Shown here: positions 47,567-55,210 of the stretch, in pieces
How positions within the stretch are numbered: position 1 is the stretch's first letter
Layout: each line of letters starts with the position of its first letter
Made by a program: the position numbers and the translations under genes
Notes under the pieces: generated by a model
Seen by the model: only the letters and a program-made list of their open reading frames with translations
Database searches by the model: none
What the model was told of the DNA's origin: nothing
Source: Cupriavidus respiraculi
GTDB taxonomy: Bacteria > Pseudomonadota > Gammaproteobacteria > Burkholderiales > Burkholderiaceae
DNA: 64,000 nucleotides
Assembly: GCF_914271545.1 (NCBI RefSeq)
Contig: NZ_CAJZAH010000002.1
Span: 744,001 to 808,000, forward strand
Direction: 5' to 3'

Positions 47567-48337
47567 ATGAGCGCTCGCCCGACCGACGCGTCCGACGCCC
47601 CCCGGCCCGCCTCGCCGGCCGCCCGCACAGGCGGCGCGGCCCGGCTGCCGTGGTGCGCCACCCTCGCCGCCGCCGTGTGGTGCGGACTGGCGGCGCTGGC
47701 GCACGCGCAGCCGGCGGGCGGCAGCGGGACCGGCGCCGGCGCGTCCGGCAAGCCGGCGCAAGCGGTCGCGGCGCGCCCAACCTGGGCCGAACTGAGCGCC
47801 GAGCAGCGGCATATCCTCGCCCCGCTGGCCGGGCAGTGGGACAACCTGGCCGAAATCCACCGCCGCAAATGGCTGCAAATCGCGGTGCGCTACAAGCGCA
47901 TGGCGCCCGCGGAACAGCAGCGCCTGCAGACCCGCATGGGCGAATGGGCGGCCATGACGCCCGAGCAGCGCCGGCTGGCGCGCGAGAACTACCAGATCAC
48001 GCGGTCGCTGCCGTCCGACGTCAAGGCGCAGGCGTGGGACAAGTACCAGCAGTTGCCCGACGAGAAGAAGAAGGAACTGGCCGACGCGGCCCGCGTGCCC
48101 GCCCGCCCCGGCGCGGTCAGCGCCCTGCCGTCGGCCAAGCCGCTGTCGGCCCAGGCCAGCCGCAAACGCGCGCCCGAACCGGTGGCCGCGGCCAGCCATG
48201 CCACCCCCGCGCCCGCGTCCGATCCGGCCGCCGTGGAGACGGCCCAGACCGAAACCGCCCCGGGTACCGACGTGCCGCGCGAGGCGGTCACCGAAGGGGT
48301 AGCGGCGCCGGCGGACGCCGTACCGGTGCGGCAGTAA
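47567..48337 (+). CDS. DUF3106 family exported protein
   Basis: 256 residues. A hydrophobic segment WCATLAAAVWCGLAALAHAQ (about 30-49) acts as signal peptide or anchor. The conserved core, about 72-160, has repeats of the type TWAELSAEQRHILAPLAGQWDNL and WAAMTPEQRRLARENYQ. The last 100 residues are Ala/Pro-rich and probably disordered. ATG lies one base past the DUF3619 stop, so the three genes form an operon. Function unknown; likely periplasmic. Confidence 0.8.
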   Translation: MSARPTDASDAPRPASPAARTGGAARLPWCATLAAAVWCGLAALAHAQPAGGSGTGAGASGKPAQAVAARPTWAELSAEQRHILAPLAGQWDNLAEIHRRKWLQIAVRYKRMAPAEQQRLQTRMGEWAAMTPEQRRLARENYQITRSLPSDVKAQAWDKYQQLPDEKKKELADAARVPARPGAVSALPSAKPLSAQASRKRAPEPVAAASHATPAPASDPAAVETAQTETAPGTDVPREAVTEGVAAPADAVPVRQ

Positions 48338-48436
48338 GGCGACTTGAGGTTATCGGCTGCTCGTCCGCTGCGCCCCGGGGACACCACGCCACCTTGGTAG
48401 TTATACTCGTCGAACTTGTGAGCGAAGAGGCGAGGT

Positions 48437-48751
48437 ATGTCGACGGTCAATTTGCAGAAGGCGCAGTCCGAGCTGCCGTCGCTGGTCGACGCGGTTGTAA
48501 GGGGCACGGAGGCCGAAGTCATCATCGAGGGCCGTGACGGCGCCCCCGCCGCCGTGCTGTTGGCTTTCTCTCCGGCACTGAGGGCCGCGCTCCATCACCT
48601 CACCGCCGCCCCGGCACTGCGGGAACCGGCCGCGGCGCCACCGGAGGGCAAGCGCCGCCTTGGCGTAGCGGCCGGCAAGTACCGGATTCCAGCCGACATT
48701 GATCGAGCCAATGAAGATATCCGAAGGATGTTCGAAGGGGAATCGGATTGA
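48437..48751 (+). CDS. Phd/YefM-type antitoxin
   Basis: 104 residues. The N-terminal part (MSTVNLQKAQSELPSLVDAVVRGTEAEVIIEGRDGAPAAVLLAF) resembles the DNA-binding domain of Phd/YefM antitoxins. The C-terminus (RRLGVAAGKYRIPADIDRANEDIRRMFEGES) has the usual toxin-neutralising tail. It overlaps the downstream PIN toxin by four bases (TTGA). Such antitoxins bind their own promoter, here presumably within 48338-48436. Confidence 0.85.
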   Translation: MSTVNLQKAQSELPSLVDAVVRGTEAEVIIEGRDGAPAAVLLAFSPALRAALHHLTAAPALREPAAAPPEGKRRLGVAAGKYRIPADIDRANEDIRRMFEGESD

Positions 48752-49146
48752 ATCTCCTGCTCGACACCCACATAGCCCTCTGGGCGCTTTATCAGCCATC
48801 GTCTCTTCCCGCGACTGCCCGTTCGTATCTGGAGGACCCCAGCAACGACCTCGCCGTCAGCGTCGCGGCGGTCTGGGAAGTCGCAATAAAGAACGCCAAG
48901 GCGCCAGACAGCATGCCGGCCCACCCCGCCGAATTCACGGCTGACATCGATGCCGCCGGCTGGAAGGTACGGTCCATCGAGGTGGGCGACGTGATCCGGT
49001 TGCATGGCTTGCCGGCCATCCACAGCGACCCGTTCGATCGGCTGATGATCGCCCAGGCCATGTCGCACGGACTGGAACTGTTGACCGCAGACACCAAGAT
49101 CGCCGCATACCAGAGCCATCCGGACACACGCATCATCGCGGTTTAG
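48748..49146 (+). CDS. PIN-domain toxin (VapC-like)
   Basis: 132 residues starting with TTG (48748-48750), overlapping the antitoxin stop. PIN catalytic acids appear as D6 (LLLDTHIALWAL), E44 (VWEVAIK), D94/D97 (HSDPFDRLMIAQA) and D115 (LLTADTKIAAY). PIN toxins are magnesium-dependent ribonucleases that stop translation. The weak start codon and overlap would keep toxin below antitoxin. The pair interrupts a run of plus-strand chromosomal genes. Confidence 0.88.
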   Translation: MNLLLDTHIALWALYQPSSLPATARSYLEDPSNDLAVSVAAVWEVAIKNAKAPDSMPAHPAEFTADIDAAGWKVRSIEVGDVIRLHGLPAIHSDPFDRLMIAQAMSHGLELLTADTKIAAYQSHPDTRIIAV

Positions 49147-49294
49147 CGACACCGCGCCCCATCCGGGGAGGCGCGCCGCGGTCTTCGGATTCCACGTTTG
49201 GCATAATGCCGCTGCCCCGATGGCGCAGCCTCGTCGCGCCCTGCGTTGGCGGCAGGTTCGCCGCTGCGCTGCCTAGCTCCTCTGCCTTGTCCCG

Positions 49295-49861
49295 ATGCCT
49301 GCCAATTTGCCCGCTGACTCGACTACCACTACCACCGCCGCCTCGCCCGCTGGCGACAAGGCCGTCTCGTCCGGGGCCCCGACCATCCGCCGCCGTATCG
49401 CCTGCATGCTGTACGAGGGCGTGCTGCTGTTCGGCGTGCTGGCCGCCTCGACGGCCCTCTACCTGCTGGCGCGTCCGCTGCTGCAGGCGCTGCGGCTGGA
49501 CAACACCTACACGATGCAGATCTGGACCTTCCTGGTGATGGGCTGCTATTTCACCTGGTTCTGGCAGCGCAGCGGCCAGACGCTGCCGATGCAGACCTGG
49601 CGCATCCGGGTGGAGACCGCGCGGGGCGTGCCGCCGCGCTGGCCGCAGGCCGCGCTGCGCTTCGTGCTGGCCTGGCTGTGGCTGCCCCCTTCGGCCGCCG
49701 TGGGCCATGCGCTGGGGCTGGTCAAGGGCCCCTTCGTCGGCGTGCTCGCGGCAGGTCTGGCGCTCTGGCTGCTGCTTGCCTTCGCCGATCCTCGCCGGCA
49801 ATTCGTGCATGACCGCCTGGCGCGTACCAGGCTGGTGGATCTGCGTTCGCGCCAGCCATGA
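49295..49861 (+). CDS. RDD family membrane protein
   Basis: 188 residues. The RDD signature opens at IRRRIACMLYEGVLLFGVL (about 31-49); three to four transmembrane helices follow and the C-terminal DPRRQFVHDRLARTRLV matches the family. The first 28 residues are Thr/Ala-rich. The stop overlaps the next gene (ATGA). RDD proteins have varied roles (some are sodium/proton antiporters); no specific function can be given. Upstream bases 49147-49294 show no gene. Confidence 0.85.
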   Translation: MPANLPADSTTTTTAASPAGDKAVSSGAPTIRRRIACMLYEGVLLFGVLAASTALYLLARPLLQALRLDNTYTMQIWTFLVMGCYFTWFWQRSGQTLPMQTWRIRVETARGVPPRWPQAALRFVLAWLWLPPSAAVGHALGLVKGPFVGVLAAGLALWLLLAFADPRRQFVHDRLARTRLVDLRSRQP

Positions 49862-50850
49862 TTCCGTCGGCCGCCGGGCTGCGCCAGACCGCCGTGGCGG
49901 TCCAGGTCGCGGGCGCGCTCGGTTGCGCCGGCCTGCTGATCAACCTGGCCGACTGGCCGTGGTATGCGGCGTTCGCCGGTGGGGTCCTGATCGTGCTGGC
50001 GCTGTTCGCGGTGACCGTGGCGCTCGCCTTTGCGGTCACGCTCAGCGGCCTCGGTACGGGCGGCGCACTGGCGCTGCCTCCGGCAGCGGTGGCGCTGCGC
50101 CGGGAGACCGCGCCGCTCGGGCCGAGGCGCGCCCTTTCCTGCTACGCGCACGAATGCGTGGCCGTGTTCCGCATGTTCAACTGGCTGCAACCGTTCCGCT
50201 CCCGCGTGCCCGTCGCCGCGGAGCCCACCAATGCTCCGGGCGTACAGCGCCCGCCGCTGCTGCTGGTGCACGGCTACGGCTGCAACCACGCGATCTGGCT
50301 GGACATGCTGCCGGCGCTCGCCGCGGCGGGGTACCGCTGCGAAGCCATCGACCTCGAACCGGTGCTGGGCGATATCGATGACTACGGGCGCGCGTTGCTC
50401 GCGCGCATCGATACCATCCACCAGCGCGAAGGGCGCGCCCCGCTGCTGCTGTGCCACAGCATGGGAGGCCTGGCGGCGCGCGCCGCGCTGGCCCGCGCCC
50501 GCGAGCGCGGCGTGCCGGCTCCCTGCGCCGGCATCGTGACGCTGGGCACGCCGCACCGCGGCTGCGCGCTGGCGCGCTATGGCAGCGGGATCAATGCCAC
50601 GCAGATGCGCTGCGGCAGCGGCTGGCTGAGCGCGCTGGCCACGGCGGAGACAGCGCCGGAGCGGGCCCGCATGGTCTCGGTGTTCAGCTGGCACGATTCG
50701 ATCGCGGGCCCGCCGGGCACGGCATGGCTCGAAGGCGCGCGGCATGTTGCGCTCTCCGGCGTCGGGCACGTGTCGCTGCTGCGCGATGCGGGGGCGACAC
50801 GCGCGGCGCTGGAGGCGTTGGCGGGCTTGGAGGTCTCCGGTCCGGGGTGA
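49858..50850 (+). CDS. Membrane-anchored alpha/beta hydrolase (lipase-like)
   Basis: 330 residues. Two N-terminal transmembrane helices (about 10-30 and 37-63) are followed by a hydrolase domain from about 132: oxyanion region LLLVHGYGCNHAIW, nucleophile elbow CHSMGG with Ser201, and catalytic His304 in SGVGHVSLL; the acid is not certain. The TLGTPHRG motif is typical of lipases acting on lipid esters. Coupled to the RDD gene by ATGA overlap. Substrate unknown. Confidence 0.82.
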   Translation: MIPSAAGLRQTAVAVQVAGALGCAGLLINLADWPWYAAFAGGVLIVLALFAVTVALAFAVTLSGLGTGGALALPPAAVALRRETAPLGPRRALSCYAHECVAVFRMFNWLQPFRSRVPVAAEPTNAPGVQRPPLLLVHGYGCNHAIWLDMLPALAAAGYRCEAIDLEPVLGDIDDYGRALLARIDTIHQREGRAPLLLCHSMGGLAARAALARARERGVPAPCAGIVTLGTPHRGCALARYGSGINATQMRCGSGWLSALATAETAPERARMVSVFSWHDSIAGPPGTAWLEGARHVALSGVGHVSLLRDAGATRAALEALAGLEVSGPG

Positions 50851-50877
50851 GTGCACGGCGGTGGCGTGGTGGACGTT

Positions 50878-50992
50878 CACCCTCCCTCGCCCTCTACCGC
50901 TGGTGGGAGAGGGGAGAACACCTCCGCTGTTCCAGACATCGCAACGTTATTTGCTCCCTCTCCGGCGGGAGAGCGGCCCGGGGGGAAGGTCA
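50878..50992. repeat. Degenerate copy of the CCCTCTCCCGC-type inverted repeat
   Basis: Shows the same layout as the element at 6091-6208: CACCCTCCCTCG at the left, GGGGGGAAGGTCA at the right, and two internal inverted motifs (CCCTCTACC...GGTGGGAGAGGG and CTCTCCGGCGGGAGAG). The arms are imperfect, so it is an older or diverged copy. It occupies the gap between the alpha/beta hydrolase and the PlcP-like operon. Confidence 0.65.
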
Positions 50993-51029
50993 CCGCCACC
51001 ATGACGCGGACATCAGGCAGCCCCCCGCA

Positions 51030-51066
51030 TTCACATGTCAGTCATGTTTCGGTCATCGCCCCGTCA
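51030..51066 (+). promoter_or_regulatory. Tandem Pho-box-like array upstream of the PlcP-like gene
   Basis: GTCA occurs at 51041, 51052 and 51063, exactly 11 bp apart, with TTCA one more period upstream at 51030. The 18-base unit CAGTCATGTTTCGGTCAT (51039-51056) matches the PhoB consensus CTGTCATAAATCTGTCAC at 12 of 18 positions. The array lies 44-80 bases before the ATG at 51110, so phosphate-starvation activation by PhoB is likely. Confidence 0.72.
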
Positions 51067-51109
51067 CGCGATGCAGGCTCAATGAGCCATCGTCGTCAAC
51101 GGGGCCGCC

Positions 51110-52168
51110 ATGGTTCAAGCACTTCGTACCGCCAGGGGACTGGCATGGGTTGCGCAACGCTTGCGCGGCGGTCCGCTCGGCGCGGCGCCGGGCGTATCGG
51201 GGGCATCGCCCGGATGCGCCGCCTCGGCGGCCTCGATGTCCGTGCTGCTGTCGGCCCTGCCGGCGGGCTTCATGCCTCCCTCCGAAGTCCGCACGCCGCC
51301 ACGCAGCAGCCCGCCTTCGACACCGGCAAACCCGCCCGCCCTGACCTGCCCGCCCGACCCCACCCCCGAACCGCATCCCCTGCATACCTATCGCGCCATC
51401 TGGCTGTCCGACGTCCATCTCGGCACGCCAGGCTGCCAGGCGGACTACCTGCTCGATTTCCTCAAGCACAACGATTCCGAGAAGCTCTACCTGGTCGGCG
51501 ACATCATCGACGGCTGGCAGCTGCGGCGCGGCTGGTACTGGCCGCAAAGCCACAACGACGTGGTGCAGAAGCTGCTGCGCAAGGCGCGCAAGGGCACCGA
51601 GGTCATCTACGTGCCGGGCAACCACGACGAAGTGGCGCGCCAGTTCGACGGCCTGGCGTTCGGCGACATCGCGGTGCGCGAGGAAGCCATCCACGTGACC
51701 GCCACCGGCCGCCGCATGTGGGTCGTCCATGGCGACCTGTTCGACGGCGTGGTGCAGCACGCGCGCTGGCTGGCCTACCTGGGAGACTCGCTGTACACGC
51801 TGATCCTCGCGCTGAACCGGCATTTCAACAGCATCCGGGCGCGGCTTGGCTTCCCCTACTGGTCGCTGTCGCAGTACCTGAAGCACCAGGTCAAGAACGC
51901 GGTCAACTACATCAGTTCCTTCGAGCACGCGATGGTCGAGGAAGCGCGCCGGCGCGGCTGCGACGGCGTGATCTGCGGCCATATCCACAAGGCCGAGATC
52001 CGCGAAGTGGACGGGCAGCTCTACTGCAACGATGGCGACTGGGTAGAAAGCCTGTCCGCGCTGGTGGAGACCATGGAAGGCGAACTGAAGATCGTCTACT
52101 GGACGCAGGTGCTCGACCGCTCGTCCCTGACCACGCGCAAGACCCGCAGGACCGCCGCCACCGTTTGA
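51110..52168 (+). CDS. Calcineurin-like phosphoesterase, PlcP-like phospholipase C (often annotated as UDP-2,3-diacylglucosamine diphosphatase)
   Basis: 352 residues. Metal ligands of the calcineurin fold are intact: D101 and H103 (WLSDVHLGTPG), D131 (VGDIIDGW), N171-H172 (PGNHDE), H208 (VHGDLFDG), H291 and H293 (CGHIHKAE). Blocks RRGWYWPQSHNDVVQKLLRKARKG and PYWSLSQYLKHQVKNAVNYI resemble, from memory, the rhizobial PlcP class that cleaves phospholipids to diacylglycerol under phosphate starvation, and differ from E. coli LpxH. The first 90 residues are Ala/Pro-rich; an in-frame start at 51236 is possible. Followed by GT4 and DgkA genes and preceded by Pho boxes. Confidence 0.8.
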   Translation: MVQALRTARGLAWVAQRLRGGPLGAAPGVSGASPGCAASAASMSVLLSALPAGFMPPSEVRTPPRSSPPSTPANPPALTCPPDPTPEPHPLHTYRAIWLSDVHLGTPGCQADYLLDFLKHNDSEKLYLVGDIIDGWQLRRGWYWPQSHNDVVQKLLRKARKGTEVIYVPGNHDEVARQFDGLAFGDIAVREEAIHVTATGRRMWVVHGDLFDGVVQHARWLAYLGDSLYTLILALNRHFNSIRARLGFPYWSLSQYLKHQVKNAVNYISSFEHAMVEEARRRGCDGVICGHIHKAEIREVDGQLYCNDGDWVESLSALVETMEGELKIVYWTQVLDRSSLTTRKTRRTAATV

Positions 52169-52243
52169 CGCCAATCCGCGGACCGGGCGCCGTCCCGGTC
52201 CGCGCGCCAACATCCACGCGGCCATGCCGCAAGGGGGACAAGC

Positions 52244-53374
52244 ATGAGAATCCTGATCGTGACCGATGCCTGGGAGCCGCAGGTCAATGGCGTGGTGCGC
52301 ACGCTCAAATCCACGCGCCGAGAACTGCAGGCCATGGGCCATACCGTGGACCTGATCACCCCGCTCGAATTCCGCACCGTCCCCTGCCCCACCTATCCGG
52401 AGATCCGGCTGTCGCTGATGCCGGGCCCGCGCGTGCGGGCCCGCATCCGCGAGTTCCGTCCCGACGCGCTGCACATCGCCACCGAGGGCCCGCTGGGCCT
52501 GGCGGCACGACGCTACGCGGTGCGGCACAAGCTGCCGTTCACCACCGCCTACCACACGCGCTTTCCCGAGTACGTGCAGGCGCGCTTCGGCATTCCGCTG
52601 GCCTGGACCTATCGCTTCCTGCGCTGGTTCCATGGCCCGGCGCGCGCCGTGATGGCGCCCACGCCCGTGGTGCTGCGCGACCTGCACCAGTACGGCATCT
52701 CGCACGGCGTGCTGTGGACGCGGGGCGTGGACCTGGACGTGTTCGTGCCGCAGCAGGCCAACGTCCTGAACACGGCGCATCCGATCTTCCTGTACGTCGG
52801 ACGCGTCGCCGTGGAGAAGAACGTGGAGGCGTTCCTGGCGCTGGACCTGCCCGGCTCGAAGTGGGTGGTGGGGGACGGTCCCGCACTGGCGTCGTTGCGT
52901 GCGCGCTATACCAACGCCAACTATCTGGGCGTGCTTAGCCAGCCGGAGCTTGCCAAGGTGTATGCTTCCGCCGACGTTTTCGTGTTCCCGAGCAAGACCG
53001 ATACCTTCGGCCTGGTTCTGCTGGAAGCGCTGGCGAGCGGGCTGCCCGTCGCCGCGTATCCCGTCACCGGCCCCATCGACGTGCTCGGCGACGGCCCGGC
53101 CGGCGTGATGCACGAAGACCTGCGCGAGGCCTGCCTGGAAGCGCTGCGCATCGACCGCGCCACGGCGCGGGCCCATGCGGAGCGGTTCTCGTGGCGCGCG
53201 GCCTCGGAGCAATTCCTGAATCATCTGCGGCCGCTGGCCGGCAGCCAGCCCGGGGGCCAATCCGGCGCCCCGGCCGCCAGCGGATCGTCAGCACGCTCAC
53301 AACAACATGCCGAAAGCCCCTCCTCGCTCCGAAGTGCCCATGCCGACCCCGCCGTCCGACCCGGCGAACGCTGA
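52244..53374 (+). CDS. GT4 family glycosyltransferase (candidate diacylglycerol glycosyltransferase, Agt-like)
   Basis: 376 residues. GT-B fold with N-terminal MRILIVTDAWEPQVNGVVRTL, central ATEGPLGLAARRYAVRHKLPFTTAYHTRFPEY, and C-terminal donor site VFVFPSKTDTFGLVLLEALASGLPVAAYPVTGPIDVLG with the E-x7-E type arrangement. The last 45 residues are low-complexity. AGGGGGACAAGC precedes the ATG 76 bases past the PlcP-like gene. In that context it may transfer sugar to diacylglycerol, replacing phospholipids. It overlaps dgkA by up to 68 bases. Confidence 0.85.
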   Translation: MRILIVTDAWEPQVNGVVRTLKSTRRELQAMGHTVDLITPLEFRTVPCPTYPEIRLSLMPGPRVRARIREFRPDALHIATEGPLGLAARRYAVRHKLPFTTAYHTRFPEYVQARFGIPLAWTYRFLRWFHGPARAVMAPTPVVLRDLHQYGISHGVLWTRGVDLDVFVPQQANVLNTAHPIFLYVGRVAVEKNVEAFLALDLPGSKWVVGDGPALASLRARYTNANYLGVLSQPELAKVYASADVFVFPSKTDTFGLVLLEALASGLPVAAYPVTGPIDVLGDGPAGVMHEDLREACLEALRIDRATARAHAERFSWRAASEQFLNHLRPLAGSQPGGQSGAPAASGSSARSQQHAESPSSLRSAHADPAVRPGER

Positions 53375-53777
53375 CTACACGGTCGAGCAGAACCCGCACA
53401 AGGGCAACCGGGGCCTGGTCCGCGCCTGGCGGGCCGCGATCAACTCGATGTCGGGCCTGCGCTTCGCGGTGCTGGAGGAAAGCGCGTTCCGCCAGGAACT
53501 GACGCTGGTGGTGCTGCTGACCCCGCTGGCGTTCGTGCTGCCGGCCACCGTGGTCGAGCGCATCCTGCTGCTCGGCACGCTGCTGCTGGTCTTGATCGTC
53601 GAGCTGCTGAACTCCAGCGTGGAGGCGGCCATCGATCGCATCTCGCTGGAGCGCCACAGCCTCTCCAAGCGCGCCAAGGATTTCGGCAGCGCGGCCGTGA
53701 TGCTGGCGCTGATCCTTTGCGGCGGCACCTGGATCGCCATCGCCGCGCCCTACGTCCTGGCCTGGATACGCCAGTGA
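53307..53777 (+). CDS. dgkA: Diacylglycerol kinase
   Basis: 156 residues. The DgkA core starts NRGLVRAWRAAINSMSGLRFAVLEESAFRQE, with three transmembrane helices and the catalytic stretch VELLNSSVEAAIDRISLERHSLSKRAKDFGSAAV. Phosphorylates diacylglycerol to phosphatidate at the inner membrane. The start may instead be the ATG at 53340, which shortens an unusual N-terminal extension; either way it overlaps the glycosyltransferase gene. Its place beside genes that make and use diacylglycerol fits lipid recycling. Confidence 0.93.
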   Translation: MPKAPPRSEVPMPTPPSDPANADYTVEQNPHKGNRGLVRAWRAAINSMSGLRFAVLEESAFRQELTLVVLLTPLAFVLPATVVERILLLGTLLLVLIVELLNSSVEAAIDRISLERHSLSKRAKDFGSAAVMLALILCGGTWIAIAAPYVLAWIRQ

Positions 53778-53885
53778 GCCGCGCCGCGGCGCGCTGACGC
53801 GGCGCGCGGCCCGGGCCGGGTCCCGGGGCACGATTGCTTATAATCGCAATCCGCTGCCCCGAATCACCGCCTTGCCCGGTCGCTC

Positions 53886-54593
53886 ATGGAATCCAAACCG
53901 CAAACCGGTCCCCGCCGTACCCGGGATCGCATCCTCGACGTATCGCTGCGCCTCTTCAACGAGGTAGGCGAGCCCAACGTCACCACCACGACCATCGCGG
54001 AGGCCATGGAGATCAGCCCCGGCAATCTCTACTACCACTACCGCAACAAGGACGACATCATCACGTCCATCTTCGTGCGCTTCGAGCAGGAGATGGAACG
54101 CCGGCTGAAACTGCCGGACGACCACAAGGCAACGCTGGGCGAGAGCTGGGGCTATCTGCAGTACATGTCGGAGTTCCTGTGGAACTACCGCTTCCTCTAT
54201 CGCGACATCAACGACCTGCTGGCCCGCAACCGCATGCTGGAGACCAACTTCAAGCGCATCGTGGGCCAGAAGAAGCGCTTCGCGATGGAGATCTGCCGCC
54301 AGTTCCTCGACGACGGCGAGATGGAGGCGACGCCGGAGCAGGTCGACGCCATCTGCACCAATATCGTGGTGATCGCCACTTACTGGCTGTCCTTCCAGTT
54401 CGTGCAGCACCCGCGCCAGTACAACGATCCCGAGCTGATCCGCGGCTACCTGCACAGCGCCAGCTACCATATCTTTTCGATACTCGCGCCGTATCTGCGC
54501 GGCAACGCGCGCGTGGCCTTCGACGAGCTGGCGCGCGACTTCGCCGCCGAACGCGCAGCGTCCCAGATCCAGACCGAACAAGGCAAGCCGTGA
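53886..54593 (+). CDS. TetR family transcriptional regulator
   Basis: 235 residues. The helix-turn-helix domain covers about 10-60 (RTRDRILDVSLRLFNEVGEPNVTTTTIAEAMEISPGNLYYHYRNKDDIITSIF). The C-terminal ligand domain resembles the DUF-type TetR_C group seen in Burkholderiales regulators of fatty-acid and envelope genes, but no ligand is evident. A good -10 element TATAAT lies at 53839-53844, 41 bases before the ATG. Its stop overlaps the GTG start of the LOG-family gene (GTGA). Confidence 0.92.
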   Translation: MESKPQTGPRRTRDRILDVSLRLFNEVGEPNVTTTTIAEAMEISPGNLYYHYRNKDDIITSIFVRFEQEMERRLKLPDDHKATLGESWGYLQYMSEFLWNYRFLYRDINDLLARNRMLETNFKRIVGQKKRFAMEICRQFLDDGEMEATPEQVDAICTNIVVIATYWLSFQFVQHPRQYNDPELIRGYLHSASYHIFSILAPYLRGNARVAFDELARDFAAERAASQIQTEQGKP

Positions 54594-55174
54594 AATCCGT
54601 TTGCATCTACTGCGGTTCCAGTACCGGCAACCGTCCCGAATACGCCGAAGCGGCCCGCGCGATGGGCCGCGCGCTCGCGGACAGCGGGCTCGCACTGGTC
54701 TATGGCGGCGGCAAGGTGGGCCTGATGGGCATGGTCGCGGACGCGGTGCTCGCGCATGGCGGCACGGCCATCGGCGTGATCCCGGACGCGCTGATGCAAA
54801 AGGAAGTGGGCCACATGGGCCTGACCGAGCTGCACGTGGTGCGCAACATGCACGAGCGCAAGCAGATGATGGCCGATCGCTCGGACGCGTTCATCGCCAT
54901 GCCGGGCGGCGTGGGCACCTACGAGGAACTGTTCGAGACGTTCACCTGGCTGCAGCTGGGCTACCACGCCAAGCCCGTGGGTCTGCTCAATGTGGCAGGG
55001 TTCTACGACGGGATGCTGGGATTCCTGAACCACGCGGTCGGCGAGGGCTTCCTGAAGACGGAGCACGCCGACCTGCTGCATGTGGCCGACACGCCCGCGG
55101 GCATCCTCGCGAAGCTGGCCAGCGCGCCGCGCGTGCGCGTGGACAAGTGGGAGCAGGCCCGCGACAAGACCTGA
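54590..55174 (+). CDS. LOG family protein (cytokinin riboside 5'-monophosphate phosphoribohydrolase type)
   Basis: 194 residues from a GTG start. Rossmann-like LOG/TIGR00730 fold with CIYCGSSTGNRPEY, LVYGGGKVGLMGMVADA, catalytic Arg90 in MHERKQMM and the PGGVGTYEE motif (105-113). Such enzymes hydrolyse nucleoside 5'-monophosphates to base and ribose phosphate; in many bacteria the physiological role is nucleotide salvage. Translationally coupled to the TetR gene. Confidence 0.93.
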   Translation: MKSVCIYCGSSTGNRPEYAEAARAMGRALADSGLALVYGGGKVGLMGMVADAVLAHGGTAIGVIPDALMQKEVGHMGLTELHVVRNMHERKQMMADRSDAFIAMPGGVGTYEELFETFTWLQLGYHAKPVGLLNVAGFYDGMLGFLNHAVGEGFLKTEHADLLHVADTPAGILAKLASAPRVRVDKWEQARDKT

Positions 55175-55210
55175 GCCGCCGGCGCCCCCGGCGCCGGACG
55201 GCCACCCCGC

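Noticed and set aside
51110-52168. Annotation of the phosphoesterase as LpxH of lipid A synthesis
   Set aside because: Sequence blocks (GTPGCQADYLLDFL, WYWPQSHNDVVQKLLRKARKG) differ from LpxH and fit PlcP-like enzymes; operon and Pho boxes point the same way.
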